Shown: in pieces, positions 1 to 10,103 of the stretch | Layout of the letters: the number at the start of each line of letters is the position of its first letter | How positions within the stretch are numbered: position 1 is the first letter of the stretch | DNA from: Candidatus Nitrosopelagicus sp. | GTDB taxonomy: Archaea; Thermoproteota; Nitrososphaeria; Nitrososphaerales; Nitrosopumilaceae | NCBI GenBank assembly: GCA_028344575.1 | Contig: JAOMBO010000003.1 | Span: 62,001 to 126,000 of the forward strand | DNA: 64,000 nt | Direction of reading: 5' to 3' | Notes under the pieces: generated by a model | Database searches by the model: none | Told to the model about the DNA's origin: nothing | What the model saw: the letters and a program-made list of their open reading frames with translations, nothing else | Position numbers and translations under genes: made by a program

Positions 1-1721
<1,721 letters not shown>

Positions 1722-1726
1722 TAGAT

Positions 1727-3124
1727 TTATTCAACAAATGCGTATCTTCTTTCCCCTCGTTTATCTGAGGAAATTTGTTCAACATGTTCTAAAATGAATT
1801 CTTTTTTTGCATTAAGTATTGATTGATCTGGTGTACGTTTGTTCTCATGTAGTTCTTCATAATCTGATAAACTCAATCTTTGTCGTTCTCCAATTTCTGT
1901 TTCCAAATTCATCTCTTTCACAATTTCCAGGTGATCTGGTTGTATTACTCCACTGAATACCATTGCACTACTACCACTTCCGTATGATGCAAATCCAAAA
2001 CGTTTTCCGTCCAAACTTACGCCTTTCTGAAATTCATATTCTAAACAGCTTCTGAATCCTAAGTACAGTGATGCAGTGTAGAGGTTTCCAATACTCTTTG
2101 ATGCAATCAATGAACTTGCAACCTTGCTTTCATAAATTTCCTGATATGTATCTGTTTTTGCAAATCTCTTTGTAAATTCACTATCTTTTGCCATGAATTC
2201 TGAATCGGAAATGATTGATTCGATTGTTCCTCGTGGATCGTTCGGTATTGGTTCTTCCATCCCGATTTCTGCAATTACTTCTTTCCATTTTGAGGTATTT
2301 CTTAATTCATGTCGAACCAAGTATGCAAGTGCTTTCTTTCCCATGTTACTATACGGTAAATGCATATTGAAATAATCTATATGGTCGAGCATACTCTGAC
2401 CCTCTTTCATTTCTATTAATCCTGTTTTGAGTGCTTTTCTTTTATAATCATTTAGTGCATTTTTAACTTGAATTAGATATAGTAAGTTAGAATATTGACC
2501 GTGAACAATTGGAGTTTCTTTTCCAAATGGTCTGTAAAAGTCATATTCATTTTTAATTGATGTTGATGTTACTTTAGGATCAAATTCTAAAAGTCTTGGT
2601 GAATCATTCAACAACATTGCAATTGCTCCTCCCCCCTGTGTCATCTCTCCACTAGAACCTAAATCATATTTTGCAATATCGGATACCACAACTAACGCAT
2701 TTTTATCCTCAGATTCTCCTGCACGAATCCAGTTTGTATTATCATATAATGCATAAGAACCACTTACACATGCAAATTTACACTCAATTCCTCCGCAGTG
2801 TTGAAATGAACCTGCGCCGTAAACTTGTTCTAACATTCCAATAACATACGAATTCATTGCTTTAGATTCATCAAAAGATGATTCAGTTGCAACATACAAC
2901 CTTCCAATTTGTTCTGGTGACAATTTATTTTTCTGCATAATTTTTAAACATGCATTTGCAGCTAAACATGCTGGATCTTGATTGGCATCTACAATTGCCA
3001 TCTTTGAAACTCCTAATCCTTTGACTAATTTTTGAGGATCAAGACCTCTTGCTTCTGCAAAGTCTCCTGCATCCATGAATAATCGTGGAATGTAAATTGA
3101 AATATCATCTATTCCTGCTGCCAT
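1727..3124 (-). CDS. Hydroxymethylglutaryl-CoA synthase
   Basis: Condenses acetyl-CoA with acetoacetyl-CoA to HMG-CoA, the committed entry to the mevalonate pathway for archaeal isoprenoid lipids. Thiolase-fold features: VATESSFDESKAM near residue 80 (catalytic Glu81), the active-site Cys119 in KFACVSGSYAL, MHLPYSNMGKKAL with the catalytic His, and a C-terminal GFASYGSGSSAMVFSG. At 465 residues it is longer than the ~350-residue synthase of many euryarchaea and closer to bacterial/eukaryotic enzymes. A TATA-like element at 3146-3154 sits ~26 bp before the ATG, so the mRNA is probably leaderless. Confidence 0.93.
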   Translation of the reverse strand: MAAGIDDISIYIPRLFMDAGDFAEARGLDPQKLVKGLGVSKMAIVDANQDPACLAANACLKIMQKNKLSPEQIGRLYVATESSFDESKAMNSYVIGMLEQVYGAGSFQHCGGIECKFACVSGSYALYDNTNWIRAGESEDKNALVVVSDIAKYDLGSSGEMTQGGGAIAMLLNDSPRLLEFDPKVTSTSIKNEYDFYRPFGKETPIVHGQYSNLLYLIQVKNALNDYKRKALKTGLIEMKEGQSMLDHIDYFNMHLPYSNMGKKALAYLVRHELRNTSKWKEVIAEIGMEEPIPNDPRGTIESIISDSEFMAKDSEFTKRFAKTDTYQEIYESKVASSLIASKSIGNLYTASLYLGFRSCLEYEFQKGVSLDGKRFGFASYGSGSSAMVFSGVIQPDHLEIVKEMNLETEIGERQRLSLSDYEELHENKRTPDQSILNAKKEFILEHVEQISSDKRGERRYAFVE

Positions 3125-3145
3125 TAGCTATGCCCCATGATGTGG

Positions 3146-3154
3146 GTATATAAG
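3146..3154 (-). promoter_or_regulatory. TATA box of HMG-CoA synthase
   Basis: On the minus strand the sequence CTTATATAC is centred about 26 bp before the ATG at 3124. With archaeal spacing this puts the transcription start at or next to the start codon. Prediction from position and sequence only. Confidence 0.55.
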
Positions 3155-3225
3155 ATTTCTAGAGTAAATATGATTTACGTAGTGATGAATTTTGTGGCGA
3201 TCTTATTCATAATATTTGAAATTTT

Positions 3226-4047
3226 CTAATTTTCAAGCATAGAATTGAAAACCCTTTCAAATACTTCGTATGGTTGTGCACCAGATAATGTTTGTACTTG
3301 TTGACTATTCGAGGAAATTACATAAAATGCAGGAGTTCCTGTTATTCCCAATCTCTGTGCATCTGCATTGCTTGCGGAAATTTTTTGGGCATATCGTTCA
3401 TCCATATTACATTCTACAAACGCATCCATGTCTAATTCAATTGCTTCAGCAAACCTCAAAACATTTTCACTACTTGCCCATCCATTATTTTCTCCATTCC
3501 AATTACTAAATAATATGTCATGATATTCCCAGAATTTACCTTGTTCTGAAGCACAATGTGCTGCATGAGCTGCAATTATTGAATCTTGACCAATAATTGT
3601 ATAATCTTTAAAGATAACATTTACTTTTCCAGTCATTACATATTCGTCAAAAATCTTATGTTCTGTATTCTGAAAGTGTACGTTACAAAAATGACACTGA
3701 TAATCCCCAAATTCAATTACTGTGATGTCTGCATTTGGGTTTCCTAGTATTGGGGAACCATTTTCAAAAAATGTATCCATTGTAATTTGTACCGGATCTG
3801 CTCGTTCTTCGGGTAATTGTTTTTCTATCAATGGTGATGATCCTGTTAAATCTCCAACTCCAAAAACTACTATCGCAATACATATTCCAGAAATTATTGC
3901 ACCAATTGTTAAAGACGGTACATGTAATGTTTGTTTTTTAGTATCTTTTGCAGTATTATTTTTACTAATGTCATTTTTTTCTGAAATTGTATAATCTTTA
4001 CCCTCTATAGAAAATGTAAAATCTTTGTTTGAATCTTTTGTTTCCAC
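3226..4047 (-). CDS. Membrane-anchored DsbA-like thiol:disulfide oxidoreductase
   Basis: 273 residues: a ~45-residue polar cytoplasmic N-terminus, one membrane segment (~46-66), then an extracytoplasmic thioredoxin/DsbA domain. The redox pair is Cys118-His-Phe-Cys121 in GDYQCHFC; the cis-proline loop is GITGTPAFYVI. The WEYHDILF segment is typical of the DsbA helical insert. It probably makes or isomerises disulfides in exported proteins such as cell-surface copper and S-layer proteins (inference). The start is GTG at 4047. A shorter paralogue lies at 45606-46256. Confidence 0.88.
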   Translation of the reverse strand: METKDSNKDFTFSIEGKDYTISEKNDISKNNTAKDTKKQTLHVPSLTIGAIISGICIAIVVFGVGDLTGSSPLIEKQLPEERADPVQITMDTFFENGSPILGNPNADITVIEFGDYQCHFCNVHFQNTEHKIFDEYVMTGKVNVIFKDYTIIGQDSIIAAHAAHCASEQGKFWEYHDILFSNWNGENNGWASSENVLRFAEAIELDMDAFVECNMDERYAQKISASNADAQRLGITGTPAFYVISSNSQQVQTLSGAQPYEVFERVFNSMLEN

Positions 4048-4087
4048 AAAAAAATGACTAAATCATGTGATTTAATCCTTCCATTAA

Positions 4088-4095
4088 TTATAAAA
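4088..4095 (+). promoter_or_regulatory. TATA box of GAPDH gene
   Basis: TTATAAAA centred about 28 bp before the ATG at 4120. This supports ATG 4120 rather than the in-frame TTG at 4117, and a leaderless transcript. Confidence 0.5.
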
Positions 4096-4119
4096 GACTG
4101 GATTCTCTAACAGATATTG

Positions 4120-5169
4120 ATGAAGAAAGTCTTTGTCAATGGTTATGGTTCAATTGGCAGTCGTATAATCCAATTTCTAAAGGATGATCCTGAAATTGAG
4201 TTGGTTGGAGTTGGAAAATATTCTCCAGATTCAAAAGTAAATGAAGCTATAGAAAAAGGGTTTAAGGTGTATGTGCCAGAAAAAAACCAAAATGCATTTT
4301 CTGATTTCACTATAACTGGAAACATTGAATTTGCACTCGATGAATCAGATTTGGTAATTGATGCATCTCCTGGAGGAATTGGATTCAAAAATAAAAAATT
4401 ATTTTATGAACCTAGAGATATTTTATCAATTTATCAAGGTGGGGAAACCGTGGTTGGCGAAAATGCTGTTTCAGATTTATTATTTAACTCAAAAGTAAAC
4501 TATGTTGATGCAATTGGAAAAAAACATGTCATGCAAGGAAGCTGTAATGTTACTGGGATGGGCCGTATTTTAGAGCCTTTACGGAAAAATTTTGGAAACT
4601 CAATTAAAAGATTTGATGTTACATTAGTACGAAGATGGGCTGATATTGAACAAACAGATGAAAACGTACCTGATACAATTGAATTAACTCAGAGTCCACA
4701 TCATGGAGACGATGTGAAATCTTATTTTGGAAAAGATGCCCCTCTCTTTGTTCGTGCAATTAAAGTTCCTACTAGACAAATGCATTTACACATGATGGAC
4801 ATACGATTTAAAGAAAACACTCCATCTGTTGATGAAATACACAATATATTCAAAAATGAATATGGTGTTGCAACATTGTGGAATGCAAAAGGAACTAAAG
4901 ACATACGAGATTTTGCAGAAAAATTAAATTTTAGCTTTAAAGATACTAACATGATTCACATACACGCTAACATGACACAAAAAATTGACGATACGATTCA
5001 ATTGATGTATTCTGATGATCAAACAGGGATTGTAATACCTGAAAACCACATGCTATTACAAGCAATGTTGTTTCAAAAATCACATGAGGATGCTATTAAA
5101 CACACTGAAAAATTATTTAACATGTCTGAGAAAAAAAAATTACTAGAATCTAATTTCAGTAAAGAATGA
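4120..5169 (+). CDS. gap: Glyceraldehyde-3-phosphate dehydrogenase, archaeal type II
   Basis: NAD(P)-dependent interconversion of glyceraldehyde 3-phosphate and 1,3-bisphosphoglycerate; in an autotroph mainly gluconeogenic. N-terminal Rossmann motif VNGYGSIGSR (residues ~5-14), catalytic Cys142 in MQGSCNVTGMGR, and the archaeal-type DLVIDASPGGIG segment. The length of 349 residues is typical for the archaeal enzyme. Start taken as ATG 4120, supported by the TATA box. It lies alone between a divergent DsbA-like gene and a convergent CorC-like gene whose stop codon abuts it. Confidence 0.94.
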   Translation: MKKVFVNGYGSIGSRIIQFLKDDPEIELVGVGKYSPDSKVNEAIEKGFKVYVPEKNQNAFSDFTITGNIEFALDESDLVIDASPGGIGFKNKKLFYEPRDILSIYQGGETVVGENAVSDLLFNSKVNYVDAIGKKHVMQGSCNVTGMGRILEPLRKNFGNSIKRFDVTLVRRWADIEQTDENVPDTIELTQSPHHGDDVKSYFGKDAPLFVRAIKVPTRQMHLHMMDIRFKENTPSVDEIHNIFKNEYGVATLWNAKGTKDIRDFAEKLNFSFKDTNMIHIHANMTQKIDDTIQLMYSDDQTGIVIPENHMLLQAMLFQKSHEDAIKHTEKLFNMSEKKKLLESNFSKE

Positions 5170-6414
5170 TCATTTAATTTTCTCTATTCTAATTTTATCT
5201 GGTTTATTTTTTGAAACTTTTTCTATCATTATTCTTAAGGAATCTATCTCAATTTTATCGCCTTCTTTTGGTATATCTCGTAATTTCTCATGTAAGAGTC
5301 CATTTAATCGGGAATAATCATCGCCTTCGGGTATGTTGGTTTTGAAAATTTCATTAATTTTATCTATTTCAATATCTCCGTTAGTTAAAATTGCATCATT
5401 TCCTTCACTTTGGAATACTTGTTGTACAGTATCTTTTTCATCATGAATTTCACCTACAATTTCTTCAAGTAAATCTTCTAATGTGACACATCCTTCTACT
5501 CCTCCAAATTCATCTACGACTATCGCCATGTGCGTTTGTCTTCCTTGCATTTCTTTTAGCAAATCACTAACACGTTTTTCTTGTGATACGAAAATTGGTT
5601 CTCTCATTATACTTTCAAGTGATACAACTTTTTCATTTTGTTCTAATGATTTCAAAACATCTCTAACATGGACAATTCCTATGATATTGTCACTATTTTC
5701 TGAATATACTGGAATTCTTGAAAAACCACTATTGTTTATTTCAGGTAATGCTTCGAATAATATTTTTTTAGAATTAAGTATGAACATCTTTGTTCGTGGT
5801 GTCATGACTGAACGAATTACTATATCATCAAAATTTAGCGCTCCGTGAACTAGTTCACTTTCTTGTTTTTCTATAGCTTTATCTTTTAATCCTTGATCAA
5901 TTACCCCTTTAATTTCGTCTTCTGTTAATCCTGGTGGATTGTCACTACTTCCTGTTAAACTAATAATTCCTTTAGTTATTGCTTCTAAAATTCTAACTAC
6001 TGGATAAAATGCATAACTGAATGCCAATAATACTCTGCTATACCTTGCCGCAATTTTTGCGGCATTTGCATTACAATATGTTTTTGGAGTTATTTCCCCA
6101 AAAACTAGTATGAGGAATGTCATTATTCCAATCACTATTGCCAAACCATCATTTCCAAATATTTTGAGTGCGATGTCTGTTGCAATTGCAGTGGATGCAA
6201 CATTTACTAAATTATTCCCTAGATTTACGCTGGCCATCATACGACTAGGATTTGTTTTTAATTTTAGAAGCGTTGATGATCCTTTGACTTTATCTTTTAC
6301 CATTTGTTCAATTTTTGAAATTCTAACTCCGACTAGTGCTACTTCTAGTCCACTAAAGAAACCAGAAAGTCCAATCAAAACTACCAGTAATGGTATCTCA
6401 AACTCTAATTGCAT
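5170..6414 (-). CDS. CNNM/CorC-type membrane protein (DUF21, CBS pair, CorC_HlyC)
   Basis: 414-residue membrane protein of the HlyC/CorC (CNNM) family, linked to Mg2+ or Co2+ homeostasis. Residues ~1-185 form the DUF21 membrane domain (GLSGFFSGLEVALVGVR; NLVNVASTAIATDI; FGEITPKT). Two CBS domains follow (~200-325; VMTPRTKMF, MAIVVDEFGGVEGCVTLEDLLEEIVGEI seen in part), then a CorC_HlyC FAD-like C-terminal domain (~335-410). Transport direction and ion cannot be read from the sequence. Start is ATG; it is a single-gene unit. Confidence 0.9.
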   Translation of the reverse strand: MQLEFEIPLLVVLIGLSGFFSGLEVALVGVRISKIEQMVKDKVKGSSTLLKLKTNPSRMMASVNLGNNLVNVASTAIATDIALKIFGNDGLAIVIGIMTFLILVFGEITPKTYCNANAAKIAARYSRVLLAFSYAFYPVVRILEAITKGIISLTGSSDNPPGLTEDEIKGVIDQGLKDKAIEKQESELVHGALNFDDIVIRSVMTPRTKMFILNSKKILFEALPEINNSGFSRIPVYSENSDNIIGIVHVRDVLKSLEQNEKVVSLESIMREPIFVSQEKRVSDLLKEMQGRQTHMAIVVDEFGGVEGCVTLEDLLEEIVGEIHDEKDTVQQVFQSEGNDAILTNGDIEIDKINEIFKTNIPEGDDYSRLNGLLHEKLRDIPKEGDKIEIDSLRIMIEKVSKNKPDKIRIEKIK

Positions 6415-6561
6415 TTGACAACCTCTAATGATTTTATTTTATTAAAATGAACCCTATTCGTCATATATTGTAGTTACACCACATTTCAGATTAATCTAAT
6501 TTACAAGTGGTTTGTATTAAAGCCTTGAGATTAGTTAAAATTGATTTTCTATAATCTGAGC

Positions 6562-7905
6562 CTAAATTTTCGGCGGTCTGGCAAATCTATTTTCGGGATT
6601 ATTATGATAGTCAATTGGAAGGAGTGGTTCCTTTTGACGTCCTGTTAAAATCCCTACAACTTTATCATCTTTTTTAATAATTTCTTTATCTCTTAATTTT
6701 TTTATCCCTGCAACAGATGCGCCAGATGCCATTTCACAATCAAATCCATTTAATCCTACTACGGACATTCCATCAAGCATTTCTTTATCGGTAACTTCTT
6801 CTACAATTCCATCTGTGAAATCTAATGCACGTAATCCTTTTGCAATGTTTGAAGGCTTTCCAATCTGTATGGCTGTTGCTTTGGTTTTTGGTTTTAGATC
6901 TTCATTAACATTCATTTCCTTATAGAATTTCTCAATTAATTCAAAGTTAGGTGCCCCGTTATTCCATCCTAATTTTTCTTCATCAAAAATTCCATTAAAT
7001 AATTGGTATAGTGTATTTGCTCCGTGTGCATTAATTACCGCGATACGTGGAATTTTTTTAATCCATCCCCATTCATACAATTCCATTAAACTTTTTCCAC
7101 AACTAGATGTATTTCCTAACGCCCCGCCTGGATAAACAAGCCAGTCTGGAACTTCCCAATCTAGTGCTTCTAGTGCTCTATACGGGATTGTTTTTTGACC
7201 TTCTATTCTAAATGGATTTACAGAATTCACAGTATAACTCCCAGGTTCTTCTGCGGCTTTCAATGATTTTGTAAATGCATCGTCAAAATTACCATTAACT
7301 TTTACCATCTGTGTTCCAAACTGATATGCTTGACTTAATTTTCCAGGTGCTATTTGTCCATCTGGAATATAAACATCACAATCCATATTTTCATTTGCAG
7401 CAAACATGCCTGCAGATGCAGATGTATTACCAGTTGATGCACAAATAATTTTTTTTGCACCCATCATTTTTCCATGTGTAACCGCTGCAGACATTCCATT
7501 GTCCTTAAACGAACCACTTGGGTTGTATCCTTCTGGCTGAAATACCACATTTTCATTTTCAATTCCAACAAAATCTGCAACCTTGCTCATATGATATGGT
7601 TTTGATTGTCTTCCTTCTGCACCGTCTAGCGAGACTAAATGTTTCGAACATTGTTCTATATCTTCAGTTTCAATTTCACAAAAATTTAGTAATTCTCTAA
7701 ATCTCCAAACTCCACTTTCATTATAGATACTTCCTTGTGGATTTCTTCTTTCATAAAATACCTCTTTTAAATTTGAATTTGGTTTATTCTCATATTTAAC
7801 ATCAAGAAGAAAGTCACATGAATCACATTTTATGGCAAGTGATCTTATTGGATATATTTTTCCACATTTTGGATTTATACATACAAGTTTTGCTTGCTGT
7901 TGCAT
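6562..7905 (-). CDS. thrC: Threonine synthase
   Basis: PLP enzyme converting O-phosphohomoserine to threonine. An N-terminal zinc ribbon (Cys9, Cys14, Cys27, Cys30) is followed by the fold type II core, with PLP Lys134 in NPSGSFKDNGMS and the phosphate loop ASTGNTSAS. 447 residues is usual for archaeal threonine synthases with the zinc ribbon. It supplies threonine to the dehydratase at 15813. The single gene has its own TATA-like box at 7929-7936, divergent from the small gene at 8019. Confidence 0.94.
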   Translation of the reverse strand: MQQQAKLVCINPKCGKIYPIRSLAIKCDSCDFLLDVKYENKPNSNLKEVFYERRNPQGSIYNESGVWRFRELLNFCEIETEDIEQCSKHLVSLDGAEGRQSKPYHMSKVADFVGIENENVVFQPEGYNPSGSFKDNGMSAAVTHGKMMGAKKIICASTGNTSASAGMFAANENMDCDVYIPDGQIAPGKLSQAYQFGTQMVKVNGNFDDAFTKSLKAAEEPGSYTVNSVNPFRIEGQKTIPYRALEALDWEVPDWLVYPGGALGNTSSCGKSLMELYEWGWIKKIPRIAVINAHGANTLYQLFNGIFDEEKLGWNNGAPNFELIEKFYKEMNVNEDLKPKTKATAIQIGKPSNIAKGLRALDFTDGIVEEVTDKEMLDGMSVVGLNGFDCEMASGASVAGIKKLRDKEIIKKDDKVVGILTGRQKEPLLPIDYHNNPENRFARPPKI

Positions 7906-7928
7906 GTTTCTAACACTATTTTGCTACT

Positions 7929-7936
7929 AATTTAAA
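7929..7936 (-). promoter_or_regulatory. TATA box of thrC
   Basis: TTTAAATT on the minus strand, centred ~27 bp before the thrC ATG at 7905; prediction from spacing. Confidence 0.45.
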
Positions 7937-7948
7937 GGCTGGATTGAT

Positions 7949-7991
7949 AATCTTTACCTCATATTTTCATAATATTCACTAAGTAAAGATT
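7949..7991. repeat. Inverted repeat between divergent genes
   Basis: AATCTTTAC at 7949-7957 is repeated as its exact reverse complement GTAAAGATT at 7983-7991, separated by 25 bp. It lies between thrC and the unknown gene at 8019, just upstream of both promoters. It could be an operator for a dimeric regulator or a chance repeat in AT-rich DNA. Confidence 0.4.
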
Positions 7992-8018
7992 TACAACTAA
8001 TTTTTTATTGAATATTGT

Positions 8019-8396
8019 ATGGTTGTAGTTGATGAATATTTTCATGATCTAATGAAGAAAATTTTAAACAGTTATGACATAATTAAAAATCTAGGCGATT
8101 CAAAAGAAGATTTTTTTGTATTGGATATTGAATTAACTAAAATCAATGGATTATTACGAGTTTTAGTTAGAAAATCAGAAGAATTTTCTGATAAAAATAT
8201 TGAATTTTCAAAGTTACAAAAAAAAATACGGAATTATTTTGATAATCATTATTTTGATGGCGAACTTGAAAAAATTAAAGAAGTTTACTCCGAAGATCCA
8301 TTACGGGTCAAACATATCAGAAATTCTATTATAAATTCACTTCAAGATGACAAAATGATTTTTAAAATTTATGACATTGCAAAAGATTTGAAATGA
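8019..8396 (+). CDS. Unknown small helical protein
   Basis: 125 residues, highly charged (Lys, Asp, Glu) and predicted largely helical, with no signal peptide, membrane segment or cysteines. I do not recognise a family. It has an ATG start, codon use like its neighbours and no overlap with another gene; its stop codon directly abuts that of the convergent gene at 8397. It is divergent from thrC. Confidence 0.7.
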   Translation: MVVVDEYFHDLMKKILNSYDIIKNLGDSKEDFFVLDIELTKINGLLRVLVRKSEEFSDKNIEFSKLQKKIRNYFDNHYFDGELEKIKEVYSEDPLRVKHIRNSIINSLQDDKMIFKIYDIAKDLK

Positions 8397-8708
8397 CTAT
8401 TTCTTCTTTTTTGAAATTTTAGAATCTTTATCTTTTAGTTGTTTGTCAACTTCTGATTTCTTATCCTCGACAGCTTTGAAAACCTCTTGTATGAGTCCAT
8501 CCAAATGTCCATCTGAAACTTCAGGAGATACAGATTCTGCAATATTGTTTATTGCAGCTGAAATTTCTGAACTTACTTGTTCAAAGCTTTCAGGATCTTC
8601 GGCAGCTGTTGCATATAATGCTTTTAGATTGTCAACCTGATTTAATACTTGATCAGTTAAAGTCAATTTGTAATCTGCACCATCTACAGAAATATCCTTT
8701 GTTATCAT
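8397..8708 (-). CDS. Unknown small acidic protein with lysine-rich tail
   Basis: 103-residue soluble protein. The N-terminus (ISVDGADYKLTLTDQVLNQVD) could form beta strands and the rest is helical, ending in a Lys/Asp/Ser tail (KDSKISKKKK). No cysteines or membrane segment. Family not recognised. It is followed tail-to-tail by the gene at 8019 and preceded by a second unknown gene 40 bp upstream on the same strand, so the two may share a transcript. Confidence 0.7.
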   Translation of the reverse strand: MITKDISVDGADYKLTLTDQVLNQVDNLKALYATAAEDPESFEQVSSEISAAINNIAESVSPEVSDGHLDGLIQEVFKAVEDKKSEVDKQLKDKDSKISKKKK

Positions 8709-8748
8709 AAAATTTGTTCGAAAAGTAGGTTCTTAAAGTTTCTGACTA

Positions 8749-9108
8749 TTAGAACACTATCATATCAAGTGCATGTGCATCACTAATCAGGGTTGTATGT
8801 CTTGAATTTACCACATATCCATTCTTAATTTCTTTTGTAGGAACCCATCTGTTTGTTGAGGTGTAGTGTCTATCTTTGATCAATCTATTCTCTACTTCTT
8901 CTATATCCAATTCACCTTCTTCAATTTTTTGTGTTTTAAGATGTTTGATCATTATTATTACTTTTGTAACCTTGACCCTGTCTCCAAATTTCCATTGCAT
9001 AGGAGTTGTCTCATCAGACACTTCAATAACTTTAATTTTCATCTCTTTATCTCCTAAAACATTCTTACTGACCAACATACGTTCATCAATGAAATCTGAG
9101 AAGCTCAT
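8749..9108 (-). CDS. Unknown 119-residue protein
   Basis: Soluble protein with a central beta-rich stretch (MKIKVIEVSDE..., WKFGDRVKVTKVIIMIKH) and a C-terminal half with RHYTSTNRWVPTKEI. No cysteines and no membrane segment. I cannot assign a function; the strand pattern would suit a small nucleic-acid-binding beta fold, but that is a guess. ATG start. It stands 57 bp downstream of the Hjc-like gene on the same strand and may be co-transcribed with it. Confidence 0.7.
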   Translation of the reverse strand: MSFSDFIDERMLVSKNVLGDKEMKIKVIEVSDETTPMQWKFGDRVKVTKVIIMIKHLKTQKIEEGELDIEEVENRLIKDRHYTSTNRWVPTKEIKNGYVVNSRHTTLISDAHALDMIVF

Positions 9109-9164
9109 ACAATTTTCAATAATTTGTCATTAATAAATAAAGACAAATTTTTTTCAATATAGTG

Positions 9165-9722
9165 CTAATTGGCTTTTGAGACTGTTTTCTGATGTTTGGA
9201 TTTAAATGGCATTTTGTGATCTTTTAAAATCATTTTTCCCTTTTCACCTTCAATTAAGGAATATGTTGTACCATCGTATTTACACACAATATCGATAGGA
9301 ACGTTTTTCTCATTCCACACTTTGTAAAATTCCCGTAATTCTCTTTTTTCATATTGTCCTACCCCGATTCTCTTTTTTGATAGAAATTTGAATGCAAGGA
9401 TGACTTTTCGGGTTTTATACACCGTAAAATTATTTGTCCAATTTAGGCACCGAGTTATCTGATCAAATGGTACGGTCAAGGTAGTGCCTGTTCCCGACTT
9501 TGCTTCAATTGTAAATATTATGGCATCCTCATTATTAACACACAAAATATCAGGCAATGCTACGCTAGGAGAACCCAATCTAAACGCTTTCCAATTTTTC
9601 ATTTTATTGAATCTTTTAACTAATGTATCCTCCCAATTGTACCCTCTTTGTCTTCTCGTCTGTGCAATTTTTTTAAAATTAAGTGATTTTGTTTTATTTC
9701 TAATTTTTAAATTACTGTTCAT
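9165..9722 (-). CDS. hjc: Hjc-like Holliday junction resolvase
   Basis: Archaeal endonuclease-fold protein expected to cleave four-way DNA junctions in recombination and fork repair. The PD-(D/E)xK core is visible: Glu31 in RGYNWEDTLV, Asp58 in ALPDIL, and Glu73-x-Lys75 in IEAKSGTGT, then a basic/hydrophobic FDQITRCLNW helix. At 185 residues it is longer than classic Hjc (~120-145), with a basic N-terminal ~22 residues and a ~50-residue C-terminal extension containing a conserved-looking YDGTTYSLIEG. The sharing of Hjc motifs is clear; resolvase activity is inferred. Confidence 0.82.
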   Translation of the reverse strand: MNSNLKIRNKTKSLNFKKIAQTRRQRGYNWEDTLVKRFNKMKNWKAFRLGSPSVALPDILCVNNEDAIIFTIEAKSGTGTTLTVPFDQITRCLNWTNNFTVYKTRKVILAFKFLSKKRIGVGQYEKRELREFYKVWNEKNVPIDIVCKYDGTTYSLIEGEKGKMILKDHKMPFKSKHQKTVSKAN

Positions 9723-9779
9723 AGTTTATGTTAATTTTATTAAATATAGTAATACAGGTTATTCTGTAATGACCTATTG

Positions 9780-10103
9780 CTAATTGTTTTCAACAATAAA
9801 TGAATATTTAGGTTTAGAATTAAATGATACATTCATTCTGACTGATTGACCTATTTCTGGTATTGAGGTAGAGGATATCTCACCTAAAACTCTTATACCG
9901 TTATCAATTTCAACTAATCCAAAATATGTAGAATCTTTTTTTGAAAATTCTAATATTTTTCCATACTTCATAGATTTTTTCCAAATTGTTTTGTTATGAC
10001 ATATGTAACAAATTTCTTTAGGTGGCCATATTGTATTGTCACAATTTTTACAATAACATATCTGGAAAATACCTTCTTTCAATTGATCTTCAAAAAATGT
10101 CAA
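9780..10103 (-). CDS. DUF35 OB-fold, zinc-ribbon acyl-CoA-binding protein
   Basis: 107-residue partner protein of a thiolase. The rubredoxin-like zinc ribbon has Cys18, Cys21, Cys32 and Cys35 (CKNC...CYIC), followed by an OB fold. In archaea, DUF35 proteins hold thiolase and HMG-CoA synthase together and pass acetoacetyl-CoA between them. The TTG start overlaps the thiolase stop (TTGA), so the pair is translationally coupled. The HMG-CoA synthase itself is ~7 kb away on the same strand. Confidence 0.88.
   Translation of the reverse strand: MTFFEDQLKEGIFQICYCKNCDNTIWPPKEICYICHNKTIWKKSMKYGKILEFSKKDSTYFGLVEIDNGIRVLGEISSTSIPEIGQSVRMNVSFNSKPKYSFIVENN

Noticed and set aside
5483-5848. 121-residue reading frame opposite the CorC-like gene
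   Set aside because: Ser/Thr/Phe-rich composition typical of an antisense shadow; the opposite strand has a clear conserved protein.
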